A stretch of 64,000 nucleotides of DNA from Massilia varians (lineage in GTDB: Bacteria; Pseudomonadota; Gammaproteobacteria; Burkholderiales; Burkholderiaceae_D): NCBI RefSeq assembly GCF_027923905.1, contig NZ_AP026966.1, positions 3,163,001 to 3,227,000 on the forward strand. Reading direction: 5' to 3'. A program made the position numbers and the translations under genes. Position 1 is the first letter of the stretch. The number at the start of each line of letters is the position of its first letter. The notes under the pieces were generated by a model, which had not been told where the DNA came from, did not search any database, and worked only from the letters and a program-made list of their open reading frames with translations. Below are positions 28,064 to 37,400 of the stretch, in pieces.

Positions 28064-29376
28064 GGTTCTTCACGGATTTCCGGGAAACGCGGCTTTGATC
28101 TTCAGAAAGAAGAAGTCGCTGTCCCGGTAGCCGTAAGCCATTCGCTTCATCACTTTGATACGGTTGTTGATGCCTTCGAGCTGGCCGGTATGCATCGGCC
28201 AGCGCAGCCGTGCTGCGATGCCTCGCCAGTAAGGCTTGAGTTTCGCAGCGAACTTTCTTAACGGCTCGATGCCGCTATCGCGCGCCATCTTGAGCCAGCT
28301 GCGCCAGGCGAGGAGCCACTGCCACCCACCAGATGTCTGCCATAGTTCCTTGAGTGCCGTCTTCATCACGTACACCGTCATCAAGGCCTGGTTGGCAGCG
28401 AGCAGCTCGTCCAGATTGGCCTGCTGGGCCGGCGGGACGTTTTCCCGGTTGCGCAGCAACAGCCAACGAGAACGCTTGACGACTTTGCGCTGGGGCCGGT
28501 CGTCTCGCAAGCGGTTCGCCTCGTCGACGCGTACCCGGTCGATCACCTCTCGGCCGTACTTGGCGATAACGTGGAACAGGTCGTAGACCACACGCGCCTT
28601 CGGACATTGCTGACGAACTTCCAGGTCGAACGCAGTGTTCATGTCCATCGCGACGGCCTCGATGTTGGCGCAGCGTTCAGGGCCGAGCCATTCAAAGAAT
28701 GGGCGGATGGCTTCGCGGCTGCGGCCTTCGCCAACCCACAAGACCTGCCTGCTGTCTGCATCGAGCACGACAGTGGCGTAACGATGCCCCTTGAACAGTG
28801 CAAACTCGTCCATGACGAGCCGAGTTGGTTGTGCTGCAGGCAAAGCGGCCAGTTCACGTTCCAGCTTGGCACGCTCGATATTGCGCACCGTTTCCCAGTG
28901 CAGCTGCACCAGTTTGCATACGTGGGCAACGGGCAGCTTCTCGCACCACAAGCCTACAAACTCGGCCAGGGAACGAGTCACCCGGGCATGGCGATCCAAC
29001 CAGGCCACGCGCTCCGTACGAGTACCGCATTGACCGCAGCGCAGGCGCCTCAAAGGTACACGCAGCCACACAGGTAAGCCGAACATCGGCATGTCGCGGA
29101 CGATGCGCACGCCTGCTTCATGTACCTGATGGCAGTGATGGTGACAGCCGCCACATACCATCGGCGCTGCCGGGTCCCGGCGTAGATCGATCCATACCGC
29201 GCCAGCCCGGCGCTCCAGTTTCGATGCAATGAACCCTTCCCAGAACGGGAGGGCGAGATTATGATTCGTCATGAAAGCGGTGGGAAAAGCAGGTTTTGTT
29301 GATCGCACAACAAGTCTAGCTCTTCTTCACCGCTTTCTTGTTTTTAGGATTGCTTCCCGCTAATCCGTGATGAACC
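28064..29376 (-). mobile_element. ISL3-family insertion sequence, complete
   Basis: 1313-bp element bounded by 25-bp imperfect terminal inverted repeats (28064-28088 and 29352-29376, 21 of 25 identical, outer end GGTTC). It contains one transposase gene whose stop codon lies inside the left repeat. It is flanked by an 8-bp direct repeat of eight T on each side (28056-28063 and 29377-29384); 8 bp is the usual ISL3 duplication. It landed in the T-tract of a terminator. Ends and transposase appear intact, so it may be active. Confidence 0.88.
28070..29272 (-). CDS. ISL3-family transposase
   Basis: 400 residues. The N-terminal zinc-finger-like region has the cysteine pairs CGGCHHHCH and CGQCGTRTE (about residues 40-90). 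It is followed by an HTH and the DDE_Tnp_ISL3 catalytic domain, with aspartates in VMDEFALFKGHRYATVV and AVAMDMNTAFDLEV and a late glutamate in HTGQLEGINNRIKVMKRMAYGYRD. The reading frame is intact and slightly less GC-rich than its neighbours. The start is taken at the ATG 29270-29272 (MTNHNLALPFWEGF). Confidence 0.92.
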   Translation of the reverse strand: MTNHNLALPFWEGFIASKLERRAGAVWIDLRRDPAAPMVCGGCHHHCHQVHEAGVRIVRDMPMFGLPVWLRVPLRRLRCGQCGTRTERVAWLDRHARVTRSLAEFVGLWCEKLPVAHVCKLVQLHWETVRNIERAKLERELAALPAAQPTRLVMDEFALFKGHRYATVVLDADSRQVLWVGEGRSREAIRPFFEWLGPERCANIEAVAMDMNTAFDLEVRQQCPKARVVYDLFHVIAKYGREVIDRVRVDEANRLRDDRPQRKVVKRSRWLLLRNRENVPPAQQANLDELLAANQALMTVYVMKTALKELWQTSGGWQWLLAWRSWLKMARDSGIEPLRKFAAKLKPYWRGIAARLRWPMHTGQLEGINNRIKVMKRMAYGYRDSDFFFLKIKAAFPGNP

Positions 29377-29393
29377 TTTTTTTTTCGGGAGAA

Positions 29394-30032
29394 CTAGGTG
29401 GCAGCCCGGCGCGTCCTGCGCTGCGGCGCCGACAGCACGGTGCCGAGCCGCAGCGCGGTATCGACCACGCTGTCGATCGCCGGCGCATAGCCGTCGTCGA
29501 TCCAGCGCAGCGCGATGTGGATCACGCCGCCGACCACCCCGGCCTGCAGCAGCTCGTCGTCCGGCGCGCCCGGCGCGGCCACGATCCGGGCCACCTCGTG
29601 CCCGATCGCGCGCAGCGCGCCATCGAAGGCCAGGTCGACCGCGCGGCTGACGCCGCGGATCTCCAGCAGGAACACGCGCGCCGAGCGCGGCTCGCGCTGC
29701 AGGGCGGCGAAATAGGCATGCAGCATGGCGCGCGAGCGCGCGATGCGCCCGCGTCCGGCGTCCTTCGCCGCGCGCGTGATCTCCCCCAGCACGGCATAGG
29801 TGACGGCGTTGAAAGAGGCGATCAGGAGCGCCTCGCTGTTCGGGAAGGATTCGTAGAAGTAGCGTTCGGTAAGGCCGGCCGACTCGCAGACCGCCTTCAC
29901 GGTGGCCTGGTGGTAGCCGCGCTCTCCATACACGGCAATGGCCGCGGCAATCAGGCGCGCGCGGCGGTCGGCGCGCCGCTCTTCCTGGGACAGCCCGCGG
30001 TAGGAACGGCTGGTGGTGAGCTCTGCTTTCAT
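29394..30032 (-). CDS. TetR/AcrR-family repressor
   Basis: 212 residues with an N-terminal TetR helix-turn-helix (about 22-70, ATVKAVCESAGLTERYFYESFPNSEAL) and a variable ligand-binding domain. It is divergent from the flavoprotein-SDR-hydrolase operon, with a strong palindrome between them, so it most likely represses that operon and itself. The ligand is presumably a ketone, ester or fatty compound processed by the operon. Its 3' end lies only 9 bp from the IS target duplication, which separated it from its former shared terminator. Confidence 0.9.
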   Translation of the reverse strand: MKAELTTSRSYRGLSQEERRADRRARLIAAAIAVYGERGYHQATVKAVCESAGLTERYFYESFPNSEALLIASFNAVTYAVLGEITRAAKDAGRGRIARSRAMLHAYFAALQREPRSARVFLLEIRGVSRAVDLAFDGALRAIGHEVARIVAAPGAPDDELLQAGVVGGVIHIALRWIDDGYAPAIDSVVDTALRLGTVLSAPQRRTRRAAT

Positions 30033-30080
30033 GACTACATTCTACACAGAAACTTCTTTCCAAACTTGCCACCGAGTTTC

Positions 30081-30098
30081 TGACAATGTACAGTGTCA
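30081..30098. promoter_or_regulatory. TetR-type operator palindrome
   Basis: TGACAATGTACAGTGTCA is an 18-bp palindrome with 8 of 9 pairs matching, placed 49 bp from the TetR start and 26 bp before the flavoprotein ATG. A second longer-range dyad, CAGAAAC and GTTTCTG, lies just to its left. Confidence 0.65.
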
Positions 30099-30123
30099 AG
30101 ATAAGAAAAGATCCCGAGACACC

Positions 30124-31626
30124 ATGCATCCACCCGCGTCAACTTCTCCTGCGGCAGACGCCGCGCAGGAAGCCCCGCTGGACGTGCTCATCGTCGGCGC
30201 CGGACTGTCCGGCATCGGCGCCGCCAGCGCCTTGCAGCAGGGCTGCCCCGGCAAGCGCTACGCCATCCTCGAGGCACGCGACGCCATCGGCGGCACCTGG
30301 GACCTGTTCCGCTATCCCGGCGTCCGTTCCGATTCCGACATGTACACGCTCGGCTATGCCTTCCGTCCCTGGCTGGATGCCAAGGCGATCGCCGACGGCG
30401 CCGCCATCCTCGACTACGTGCGCGGCACCGCGCGCGAGCACGGCATCGAGCCGCACATCCGCTACGGCCACAAGGTGATCGGCGCGAGCTGGTGCTCGCA
30501 GGACGCGCTGTGGACCGTACAGGCGCGCCTGAAGGATGGCGGCACCCGCATCCTGCGGGCCCGTTTCCTCTACCTGTGCAGCGGCTACTACAGCTACGAC
30601 GACGCCTACCGCCCGCGCTTCGAGGGCGAAGAGGAGTTCGCCGGGCGGATCGTGCAGCCGCAGTTCTGGCCCGAGGACCTCGACTACGGCGGCAAGCAGG
30701 TGGTGGTGATCGGCAGCGGCGCCACCGCCGTCACGCTGGTGCCGGCCATGGCCGGGCGCGCCGCCCACGTGACCATGCTGCAGCGTTCCCCAACCTACGT
30801 GGTGGCCCGGCCGTCGCGCTACCGCTTCGCGCAGCGCATGCAGGCTTTGCTCCCGCGCGATCTGGCCTATGCGCTGACGCGCTGGCGGGTGATCAGCGAA
30901 AGCATGTTCCTGTACTGGCTGGCGCGCCGCAAGCCGGAACTGGTCAAGCGCAAGATCGTCGAGATGGCCGGCCGGCAGCTCGGTTCGCCGCAGGCCGCGG
31001 CGGCCCACTTCACGCCCCGCTACAAACCCTGGGACCAGCGCATCTGCGTGGTCCCGGACGGCGACCTGTTCGAGGCGATCCGCGCCGGGCGCGCCTCGGT
31101 CGTCACCGATCACATCGTCCGCTTCACCAGGACCGGCATCCTGCTGCGGTCCGGGCGCGAGCTGGCGGCCGACCTGGTGGTGATGGCCACGGGCCTCAGC
31201 CTGAAGCTGTTCGGCGGCGCCACCCTGGTGGTGGACGGGCGCACGCTCGACCCCAGCCGCGCCATGTCCTACAAGGGCGTGATGCTCAGCGGCGTACCGA
31301 ACTGCGCGCTGGCCTTCGGCTACACCAATGCGTCCTGGACCCTGAAGGCCGACCTGACCGCCGCCTGGGTCTGCCGCCTGCTGCGCCACATGGACGCGCG
31401 CGGCCAGGCCATCGCGGTGGCGCAGCGCGACCCGGCCGTCGCGGAAGCGCCCTTCCTCGACTTCAATTCCGGCTACGTCGAGCGGGCCCGCCACCTGCTG
31501 CCCAGGCAGGGCGCGCGCAAGCCCTGGCGGGTTCACCAGAACTACCTGCGCGACCTCCTGACCATCCGCTTCGGCCGCATCGACGACGGCGTGCTGCGCT
31601 TCGGGCGGCCGGGAGGCATGCCATGA
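30124..31626 (+). CDS. FAD/NADPH-dependent Baeyer-Villiger-type monooxygenase
   Basis: 500-residue class B flavoprotein with two Rossmann motifs (VGAGLSGIGAA near residue 22 and VIGSGATAVTLVP near 197). Between them is the RYPGVRSDSDMYTLGYAF block of the EthA-like group. The region FEGEEEFAGRIVQPQFWPED is a degenerate version of the BVMO fingerprint FxGxxxHxxxWP, so oxygenation of ketones to esters is likely but the type I signature is imperfect. It is the first gene of an operon with an SDR and an alpha/beta hydrolase, joined by ATGA overlaps. The start is the ATG at 30124. Confidence 0.88.
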   Translation: MHPPASTSPAADAAQEAPLDVLIVGAGLSGIGAASALQQGCPGKRYAILEARDAIGGTWDLFRYPGVRSDSDMYTLGYAFRPWLDAKAIADGAAILDYVRGTAREHGIEPHIRYGHKVIGASWCSQDALWTVQARLKDGGTRILRARFLYLCSGYYSYDDAYRPRFEGEEEFAGRIVQPQFWPEDLDYGGKQVVVIGSGATAVTLVPAMAGRAAHVTMLQRSPTYVVARPSRYRFAQRMQALLPRDLAYALTRWRVISESMFLYWLARRKPELVKRKIVEMAGRQLGSPQAAAAHFTPRYKPWDQRICVVPDGDLFEAIRAGRASVVTDHIVRFTRTGILLRSGRELAADLVVMATGLSLKLFGGATLVVDGRTLDPSRAMSYKGVMLSGVPNCALAFGYTNASWTLKADLTAAWVCRLLRHMDARGQAIAVAQRDPAVAEAPFLDFNSGYVERARHLLPRQGARKPWRVHQNYLRDLLTIRFGRIDDGVLRFGRPGGMP

Positions 31627-32432
31627 AGCTCGCCAACCGCGTGGCCGTCGTCACCGGCGCCGGCGGCGGCATCGGGCGCGCCACCGCCTTCGCGCTGGCG
31701 CGGCGCGGCTGCCACCTGGCCCTGGCCGACATCGACGGCGCCGCCGCGGATGCTGCCGCCATGGAAGCCCGCGCGCTCGGAGTGCGCGCCTCCAGCCACC
31801 GGCTCGACGTTGCCGACCGCGGCGCCGTGCGCCTGCTGCCGGCCGCGGTACTGGACCTGCATGGCCGCGTCGACCTCCTGGTAAACAATGCCGGCGTCGC
31901 CCTCGGCGGCAGCTTCGAGCAGCTCGCCGAAGAGGATTTCGACTGGCTCATGGAGGTCAATTTCAACGCCGTGGTCCGGATGACGCGCGCCTTCCTGCCC
32001 CACCTGAGGCAGAGCGACGAGGCCCGCATCTTCAACCTGTCCAGCATCTACGGCATCGTCGCGCCGCCGGGCCAGAGCGCCTACGCGGCCAGCAAGTTCG
32101 CGGTGCGCGGTTTCAGCCACGCGCTGCGCCACGAACTCGAGGGCAGCACGGTGGCGGTCAGCGTGGTCCATCCCGGCGGCGTGGCGACCGCGATTGCGCA
32201 CAACGCCCGCGCGCCGCGCGGCGCCTCCGAGCAGGAAGTCGCGCGTGGCCGCGCCGGCGCGCAGCGCCTGCTGCGCATGCCGTCCGAGCGGGCCGGCGAG
32301 CTCATCGTGCGCGGCATCGAGGGCCGCAAGGCGCGCATTCTGGTCGGCGCCGACGCGCGGCTGCTCGCCCTGCTCGAGCGCCTGAGTCCCGTCCATTACT
32401 GGCAAGCCCTGAAGAAAGCGAGTCCACGATGA
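31623..32432 (+). CDS. short-chain dehydrogenase/reductase
   Basis: 269 residues with NAD(P) motif TGAGGGIG, NNAG, and the catalytic Ser-Tyr-Lys set (NLSSIYG, then YAASK). The C-terminal part is longer than the minimal SDR and carries a fairly basic helix, as in SDRs acting on lipid-like substrates. Its ATG overlaps the flavoprotein stop by 4 bp. It would interconvert an alcohol and the ketone acted on by the monooxygenase, an inference from gene order. Confidence 0.9.
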   Translation: MKLANRVAVVTGAGGGIGRATAFALARRGCHLALADIDGAAADAAAMEARALGVRASSHRLDVADRGAVRLLPAAVLDLHGRVDLLVNNAGVALGGSFEQLAEEDFDWLMEVNFNAVVRMTRAFLPHLRQSDEARIFNLSSIYGIVAPPGQSAYAASKFAVRGFSHALRHELEGSTVAVSVVHPGGVATAIAHNARAPRGASEQEVARGRAGAQRLLRMPSERAGELIVRGIEGRKARILVGADARLLALLERLSPVHYWQALKKASPR

Positions 32433-33388
32433 AGTTGCACGCCCTGCTGGCTGTGCTTGGCGGCGTCGCGCTGCTGCTGCTCCTCTTGGGGGCGTTCAGC
32501 CGCCGCACGGCGCGCCGCATCGAAGCCTTCCTGCCGCCCGCCGGCAGCTTTGTCGAGGTGGACGGCGTGCGCCTGCACGTGCGCGACGAGGGCAGCGGCC
32601 CGGCGATCCTGATGATCCACGGCCTTGGCGGCCAGATGGCGCATTTCAACTATGGCGCCGTACGCGCGCTCTCAAGCCGCTACCGCGTGGTGGCGCTGGA
32701 CCGGCCGGGTTCCGGCTACTCGACGCGCCCGGACGGCGTTCCTGCGGACCTGGCCGCCCAGGCGCGCGCCATCGCCGCGCTGATCGACAAACTGGGGCTG
32801 GAACGGCCGACCGTGGTCGGCCATTCGCTGGGCGGCGCCACCGCGCTGACGCTGGCGCTGGAACATCCGCATCGAGTGGGCGCCCTGGCGCTGCTGGCGC
32901 CCCTCAGCCACGCGCCCGATGCCGTGCCGCCGGTGTTCCGCTCGATGACGATCGAAACGGCCTGGCTGCGCCGGCTGTTCGCGGCGACCCTGGCGGTGCC
33001 GCTCGGAATCCTGGGCAGCAAGGCGATCTTGCGCGACGTATTCGGTCCGGAGAGCGTGCCCGCTGACTTCGCGACGCGCGGCGGCGGCCTGCTCGGCCTG
33101 CGCCCGCAGGCATTCCTGGCCGGCTCGGCCGACGTGCAGGCCCTGGCCCCCCACATGCGGGTCATCGAAGGCCGCTACGGCGAACTGGGCATGCCGGTCG
33201 CGGTGCTGTTCGGCCGCGGCGACCGCCTGCTCGACTGGCGCGCCAACGGCCAGGCGCTGGTGGACAAGGTCGCCGGCGCGCGGCTGGAACTGGTCGACGG
33301 CGGGCACATGCTCCTGGTAACGCAGCCGGATGTCACGGCAACGTTCATCGAGGACGTGGTCGCGGCGCGCATGACACTGGCAAGCTAG
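32429..33388 (+). CDS. alpha/beta-fold hydrolase, membrane-anchored
   Basis: 319 residues. An N-terminal hydrophobic segment (4-22) is followed by an alpha/beta-hydrolase domain with oxyanion HGLGG, nucleophile elbow GHSLGG, an acid in LFGRGDRLLD and the histidine in DGGHMLL. This suggests an esterase or lactonase anchored to the inner membrane. It overlaps the SDR by 4 bp and would hydrolyse the ester product of the upstream monooxygenase. Confidence 0.9.
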   Translation: MKLHALLAVLGGVALLLLLLGAFSRRTARRIEAFLPPAGSFVEVDGVRLHVRDEGSGPAILMIHGLGGQMAHFNYGAVRALSSRYRVVALDRPGSGYSTRPDGVPADLAAQARAIAALIDKLGLERPTVVGHSLGGATALTLALEHPHRVGALALLAPLSHAPDAVPPVFRSMTIETAWLRRLFAATLAVPLGILGSKAILRDVFGPESVPADFATRGGGLLGLRPQAFLAGSADVQALAPHMRVIEGRYGELGMPVAVLFGRGDRLLDWRANGQALVDKVAGARLELVDGGHMLLVTQPDVTATFIEDVVAARMTLAS

Positions 33389-33389
33389 C

Positions 33390-33953
33390 ATGCCCGCCAT
33401 GAACCTCATCCAGACTCCACGCCTGCGGCTGCGCACCTGGGAGGCGGGCGATGCCCGTGCCTTCTGGGAACTGAACCAGGACCCGCGCGTGACGGAATTC
33501 CTGCCCGGCCCGCTCACGATGGCGCAGGCGCAAGCCTTCATTGCCTCCCAACAGGAACTGTACGCGCGCAGCGGGGCCTGCTATTTTGCCGTGACGGTCG
33601 CCGCGACCGGTGAGCTGGCCGGCTTCGTCGGCCTGAAGAAGCATGACGCAGGCCTGCCTTTCGCTCCCTGCACCGACATCGGCTGGCGCCTTGCGGCCAG
33701 GCACTGGGGCCAGGGGATTGCCAGCGAAGCGGCGCGCGCCTGCCTGCGCTTCGGCTTCACCCAACTGGGGCTCGAGGAAATCGTCTCCTTCACCGTCCCG
33801 GCCAACCTGCGCTCGCGTGCGCTGATGGAAAAGCTCGGCATGCGCGAAGACGTCCGGGGCGCGTTTGCGCACCCGGCCTTGCCGGCGGAACATCCGCTCT
33901 CGCAGCACGTGTTGTACCGCCTCCGCCGTACGGAGGCGCAGGCCGGCGCCTGA
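33390..33953 (+). CDS. GNAT-family N-acetyltransferase (RimJ/RimL-like)
   Basis: 187 residues of the GNAT fold. TPRLRLRTWEAGDARAFWEL at the start and the acetyl-CoA loop ARHWGQGIASEAARACLRFGF are typical of the RimJ/RimL subgroup, which acetylates protein N-termini or small amines. It begins one base after the hydrolase stop. It may therefore be carried on the same transcript, but has no obvious pathway link. An alternative ATG lies at 33399. Confidence 0.85.
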   Translation: MPAMNLIQTPRLRLRTWEAGDARAFWELNQDPRVTEFLPGPLTMAQAQAFIASQQELYARSGACYFAVTVAATGELAGFVGLKKHDAGLPFAPCTDIGWRLAARHWGQGIASEAARACLRFGFTQLGLEEIVSFTVPANLRSRALMEKLGMREDVRGAFAHPALPAEHPLSQHVLYRLRRTEAQAGA

Positions 33954-33961
33954 AGCGCCGC

Positions 33962-34366
33962 TCAGCGCTCGCGCGGCGCAGTCCCCTGGTCGTACTGGTC
34001 CGCATCGGTCTGGCCGCTGGGCACGTTCCCCTGTCGGCCCGCCTGCTGGCCGGACTGCTGCCCCGATTGCTGACCCGACTGTCGGTTGCCGGCGCTGCCC
34101 TTGCCGATTCCTTCCATCCCGGTCTGGATCTGCCCGCCCTGGCTGCCGCCGCTGAAGGCCTGGTCGGCCTCCTGGTGGGTGGTGTCGCCGGCGAGCAGGT
34201 CGTCGGAGCGGCTGGCCGACTGCTGGCCGTCCTGGTGTTGACTGCCCATGGCGCCGATGTCGCCGGTGCCGCCGGTGCCCATGCTGCCGGCGCTGCTGCT
34301 GCCGTCGCGGGTCACCTGGTCGTAGTTGCGTCCTTTGGCGTCCTTGCCTTCGCTCTGCATCGACAT
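33962..34366 (-). CDS. Q/G/S-rich disordered small protein
   Basis: 134 residues of low-complexity sequence without signal peptide or membrane segment. The middle is Gly/Ser/Met-rich and the C-terminal third contains three SGQQ units. It is acidic-to-neutral and has no cysteine, and looks intrinsically disordered. A strong AAGGAG ribosome site precedes the ATG at 34364-34366, which supports a real gene. I do not recognise a family; the overall look recalls stress or desiccation-linked hydrophilic proteins, which is speculation. Confidence 0.7.
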   Translation of the reverse strand: MSMQSEGKDAKGRNYDQVTRDGSSSAGSMGTGGTGDIGAMGSQHQDGQQSASRSDDLLAGDTTHQEADQAFSGGSQGGQIQTGMEGIGKGSAGNRQSGQQSGQQSGQQAGRQGNVPSGQTDADQYDQGTAPRER

Positions 34367-34467
34367 GCTGGTCTCCTTGTCATGAAATAGGCATCCCATG
34401 ATAGCCGCGCCGGAGCCGCGCACGGATAGGCCCGCGCCGACGCGCGCTGTAGGACCCTGACCTGCCT

Positions 34468-37400
34468 TCAGGCAGCGACGCCCTGCCCGCCCAGCACCTG
34501 CACCAGGCTCTGCAGATCGTAGGGCTTGCGCAGGACCGCGGCATCCGGCCAGTTCGCCACTTCGCCATGGCCGGTGGCGAACACGATGCGCACGCCCGGC
34601 GCATTGCAGCGTGCCTGGGCCGCAAGGGCATCGCCCCACATCCCCGGCAGCTGCACGTCGGTGATCAGGATGTCGGTCCCGGCGCTGATCAAGGGCAGCG
34701 CCGTCTCGGCATCGGGCGCGGTCCGGACCCGGTGGCCGAGGTGTTCCAGCAGGGCCGCGGTATTGGCGCGGATGTTGTCTTCGTCCTCGACCAGCACGAT
34801 CGACAGGCCGCCCGACTGCTGCGGCGTGGAGTCCACTGGCGCCGGCACTTGCGCCGTCCCCCGCTTCTGGCCGGCCAGCACCTGGCGGATCCGCCGCGCC
34901 AGGCGCTCCCGGGTGTAGGGCTTGCCCAGCAATTCCACGCCCGGGTCGAGGCGCCCGCCATGGACGATGGCGTTTTCGGTATAGCCGGAGGTGAACAGCA
35001 CCGCCAGGTTCGGCAGGCGCTCGCGCGCCATCCGCGCCAGGTCGGGACTGCGCAGGTGGCCCGGCATGACCACGTCGGTGAACAGCAGATCGATCGGCAC
35101 GCCGCTGTCGATCACCGCCAGCGCACTGGCGGCGTCGGGCGCCTTCAGCACCCGGTAGCCCAGGCCGGACAGCATCTCGACCACGGTGGCGCGCACCGCC
35201 TCGTCGTCCTCGGCCACCAGGATGGTTTCGGTGCCGCCCACCGCCTGCTGCGACTCGACCGGGCCGAGCGGCTCCTCGGCCGCGGTCGAACGCGGCAGGT
35301 AAAGCTTGACGGTGGTGCCCTGCCCGACCTCGCTGTAGATCTTCACGTGGCCGCCCGACTGCTTCACGAAACCGTAGACCATCGACAGGCCCAGTCCCGT
35401 GCCCTTGCCTTCTTCCTTGGTCGAATAGAAGGGCTCGAAGGCGCGGCTGACCACTTCCGGCGGCATGCCGCAGCCGGTATCGCTCACGGCCAGCATCACG
35501 TACTGGCCCGGAATCACGTCGCCATGGGTGCGGCAGTACAGGTCGTCGAGCACGGCGTTGGTGGCTTCGATCGTCATGCGGCCGCGCCCGAGCATCGATC
35601 CGCTCATCGCATCGCGCGCATTGATGGCCAGGTTCAGCAGCGCGTTCTCGACCTGGGCCACGTCCACCGCCGTATTCCACAGGCCGCCCGAGATCACCAT
35701 CTCGATCTCGATCTCTTCGCCCAGCGAGCGGCGCAGCAGGTCTTCCATGTTCGCCACCAGGCGGCTGATCTTGATGACCTTGGGCTCGAGCGGCTGGCGG
35801 CGCCCGAAGGCCAGCAGGTAGCTGGCCAGCTTGGCGCCCTTGTCCACCGCCGAACGCGCGCTCTCGATCCAGCGCGCGCAGTCGGGCTTTGCCGCGCCGC
35901 GCGCCTGCTCGGCCATCTGCAGCAGCTGCAGGTTGCCCGAGATGATCTGCAGCAGGTTGTTGAAGTCGTGCGCCACGCCCCCGGTCAGCTTGCCGATGGT
36001 TTCCATTTTCTGTGCCTGCTGCAGCGCCAGCTCGGTGCGGCGCATGGTTTCCAGCTGCTCGCGGTCGGCCGTGATGTCGCGCCCGATCGCATGCACGTAG
36101 CGCTCGTCCGGGGCCGCGGTCCAGGACAGCAGGCACCAGTTGCCATCCTTGCGCCGGTAGCGGTTCTCGAACTTGTTGACGTAGGAGCCGCGGCCCAGCG
36201 CCGCCATCTGGGCCACCGTCGCGGTGCGGTCCTCGGGATGCACCAGGTCGAGGAAGTTCTTGCCGATGATGTCGGTCTCCTGCCAGCCCAGCAGCGCGCC
36301 GAAGGCCGGGCTGACCGCCTCCACCCGGCCGTCGAAGGCGCACACCAGCAGGATGTCCTTGGAGAGCCGCCACATGCGGTCGCGTTCGGCCGTGCGCAGG
36401 GCCACCTGGCCCTGCAGGTCGTCGTTCAGGGCGGCGTAGCGCTGCGCCGTGTTCTTCTGTTCCTCGATATCGGTGTTGGTGCCGACCCAGCCCGTCACCA
36501 GTCCGTCGGCGCCGCGCAGCGGCAGCGCGCGGTTCAGGTGCCAGCGGTAGCTGCCGTCGGCCCGGCGCAGCCGCGCCTCGGCCTCGAACAGCACGCCGGT
36601 GGCGACCGATTCGGTCCAGCGGGTGCGCAGCGCATGCAGGTCGCCCGGGTGGATCATGCGTCCCCAGCCGTCAGCAAGCAGATCCTCGTGTCGATAGCCG
36701 CTGTAGGCGAAGATCTTCTCGTTGAACCAGTTCAGCTGCCCTTTCGCGTCGGCGGCCCAGACCTGGGCCGGCATGGCCTGGGCAAAGGTGCGGAAGCGCG
36801 CCTCGCTCTCGCGCATCGCCCCTTCCGCGCGCACGCGCTCGGTCACGTCGTTGCCCTGCACGAAAATCCCGATGACGGCGCCGGCGTCGTCACGCACCGG
36901 CTGGAACACGAAGTCCAGGTAATGCTGGCGGTTCTCGCCGTCGGCGCCGGTGAGCCAGATCTCGGTGGCGGCGCCGGTATGCGGGCGGCCGGCGGCATAC
37001 ACCTGGTCGAGCAGCCCCAGAAAGCCCTGCGCGGCCACTTCCGGCAGCACCTCGCGCACGCTGCGGCCGATGATGTCGGCGCGCTCCACCAGCCCGAGGT
37101 AGGCCTCGTTGACCAGTTCGTAGCGGTGTTCGGGGCCGGTGAGCATGGCCATGAAGCCCGGCGCCTGGGCGAACATGGCGCGCAGGCGCTCCTGCTCGCC
37201 GGCCTGGTAGCGCTCGGCGCGCACCTTGTCGGTGGTTTCCACCACCAGTGCCAGCACGCCGGCAATGCTGCCGTCGGCGGCGACGATCGGCGAGTAGTCG
37301 AGGCTGAGCCAGACCTGCTCGGGTTCGCCGTGGCGGCACAGGCGCAGTTCGGCGTCGCGGTAGGACAGCGTGCCCCCGGCCATGCAGACCCGCATCACGT

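Noticed and set aside
33960..34100. SGQQ-coding repeats as a CRISPR-like or tandem-repeat array
   Set aside because: Only about three 12-nt units, in frame, inside a gene; no spacers.
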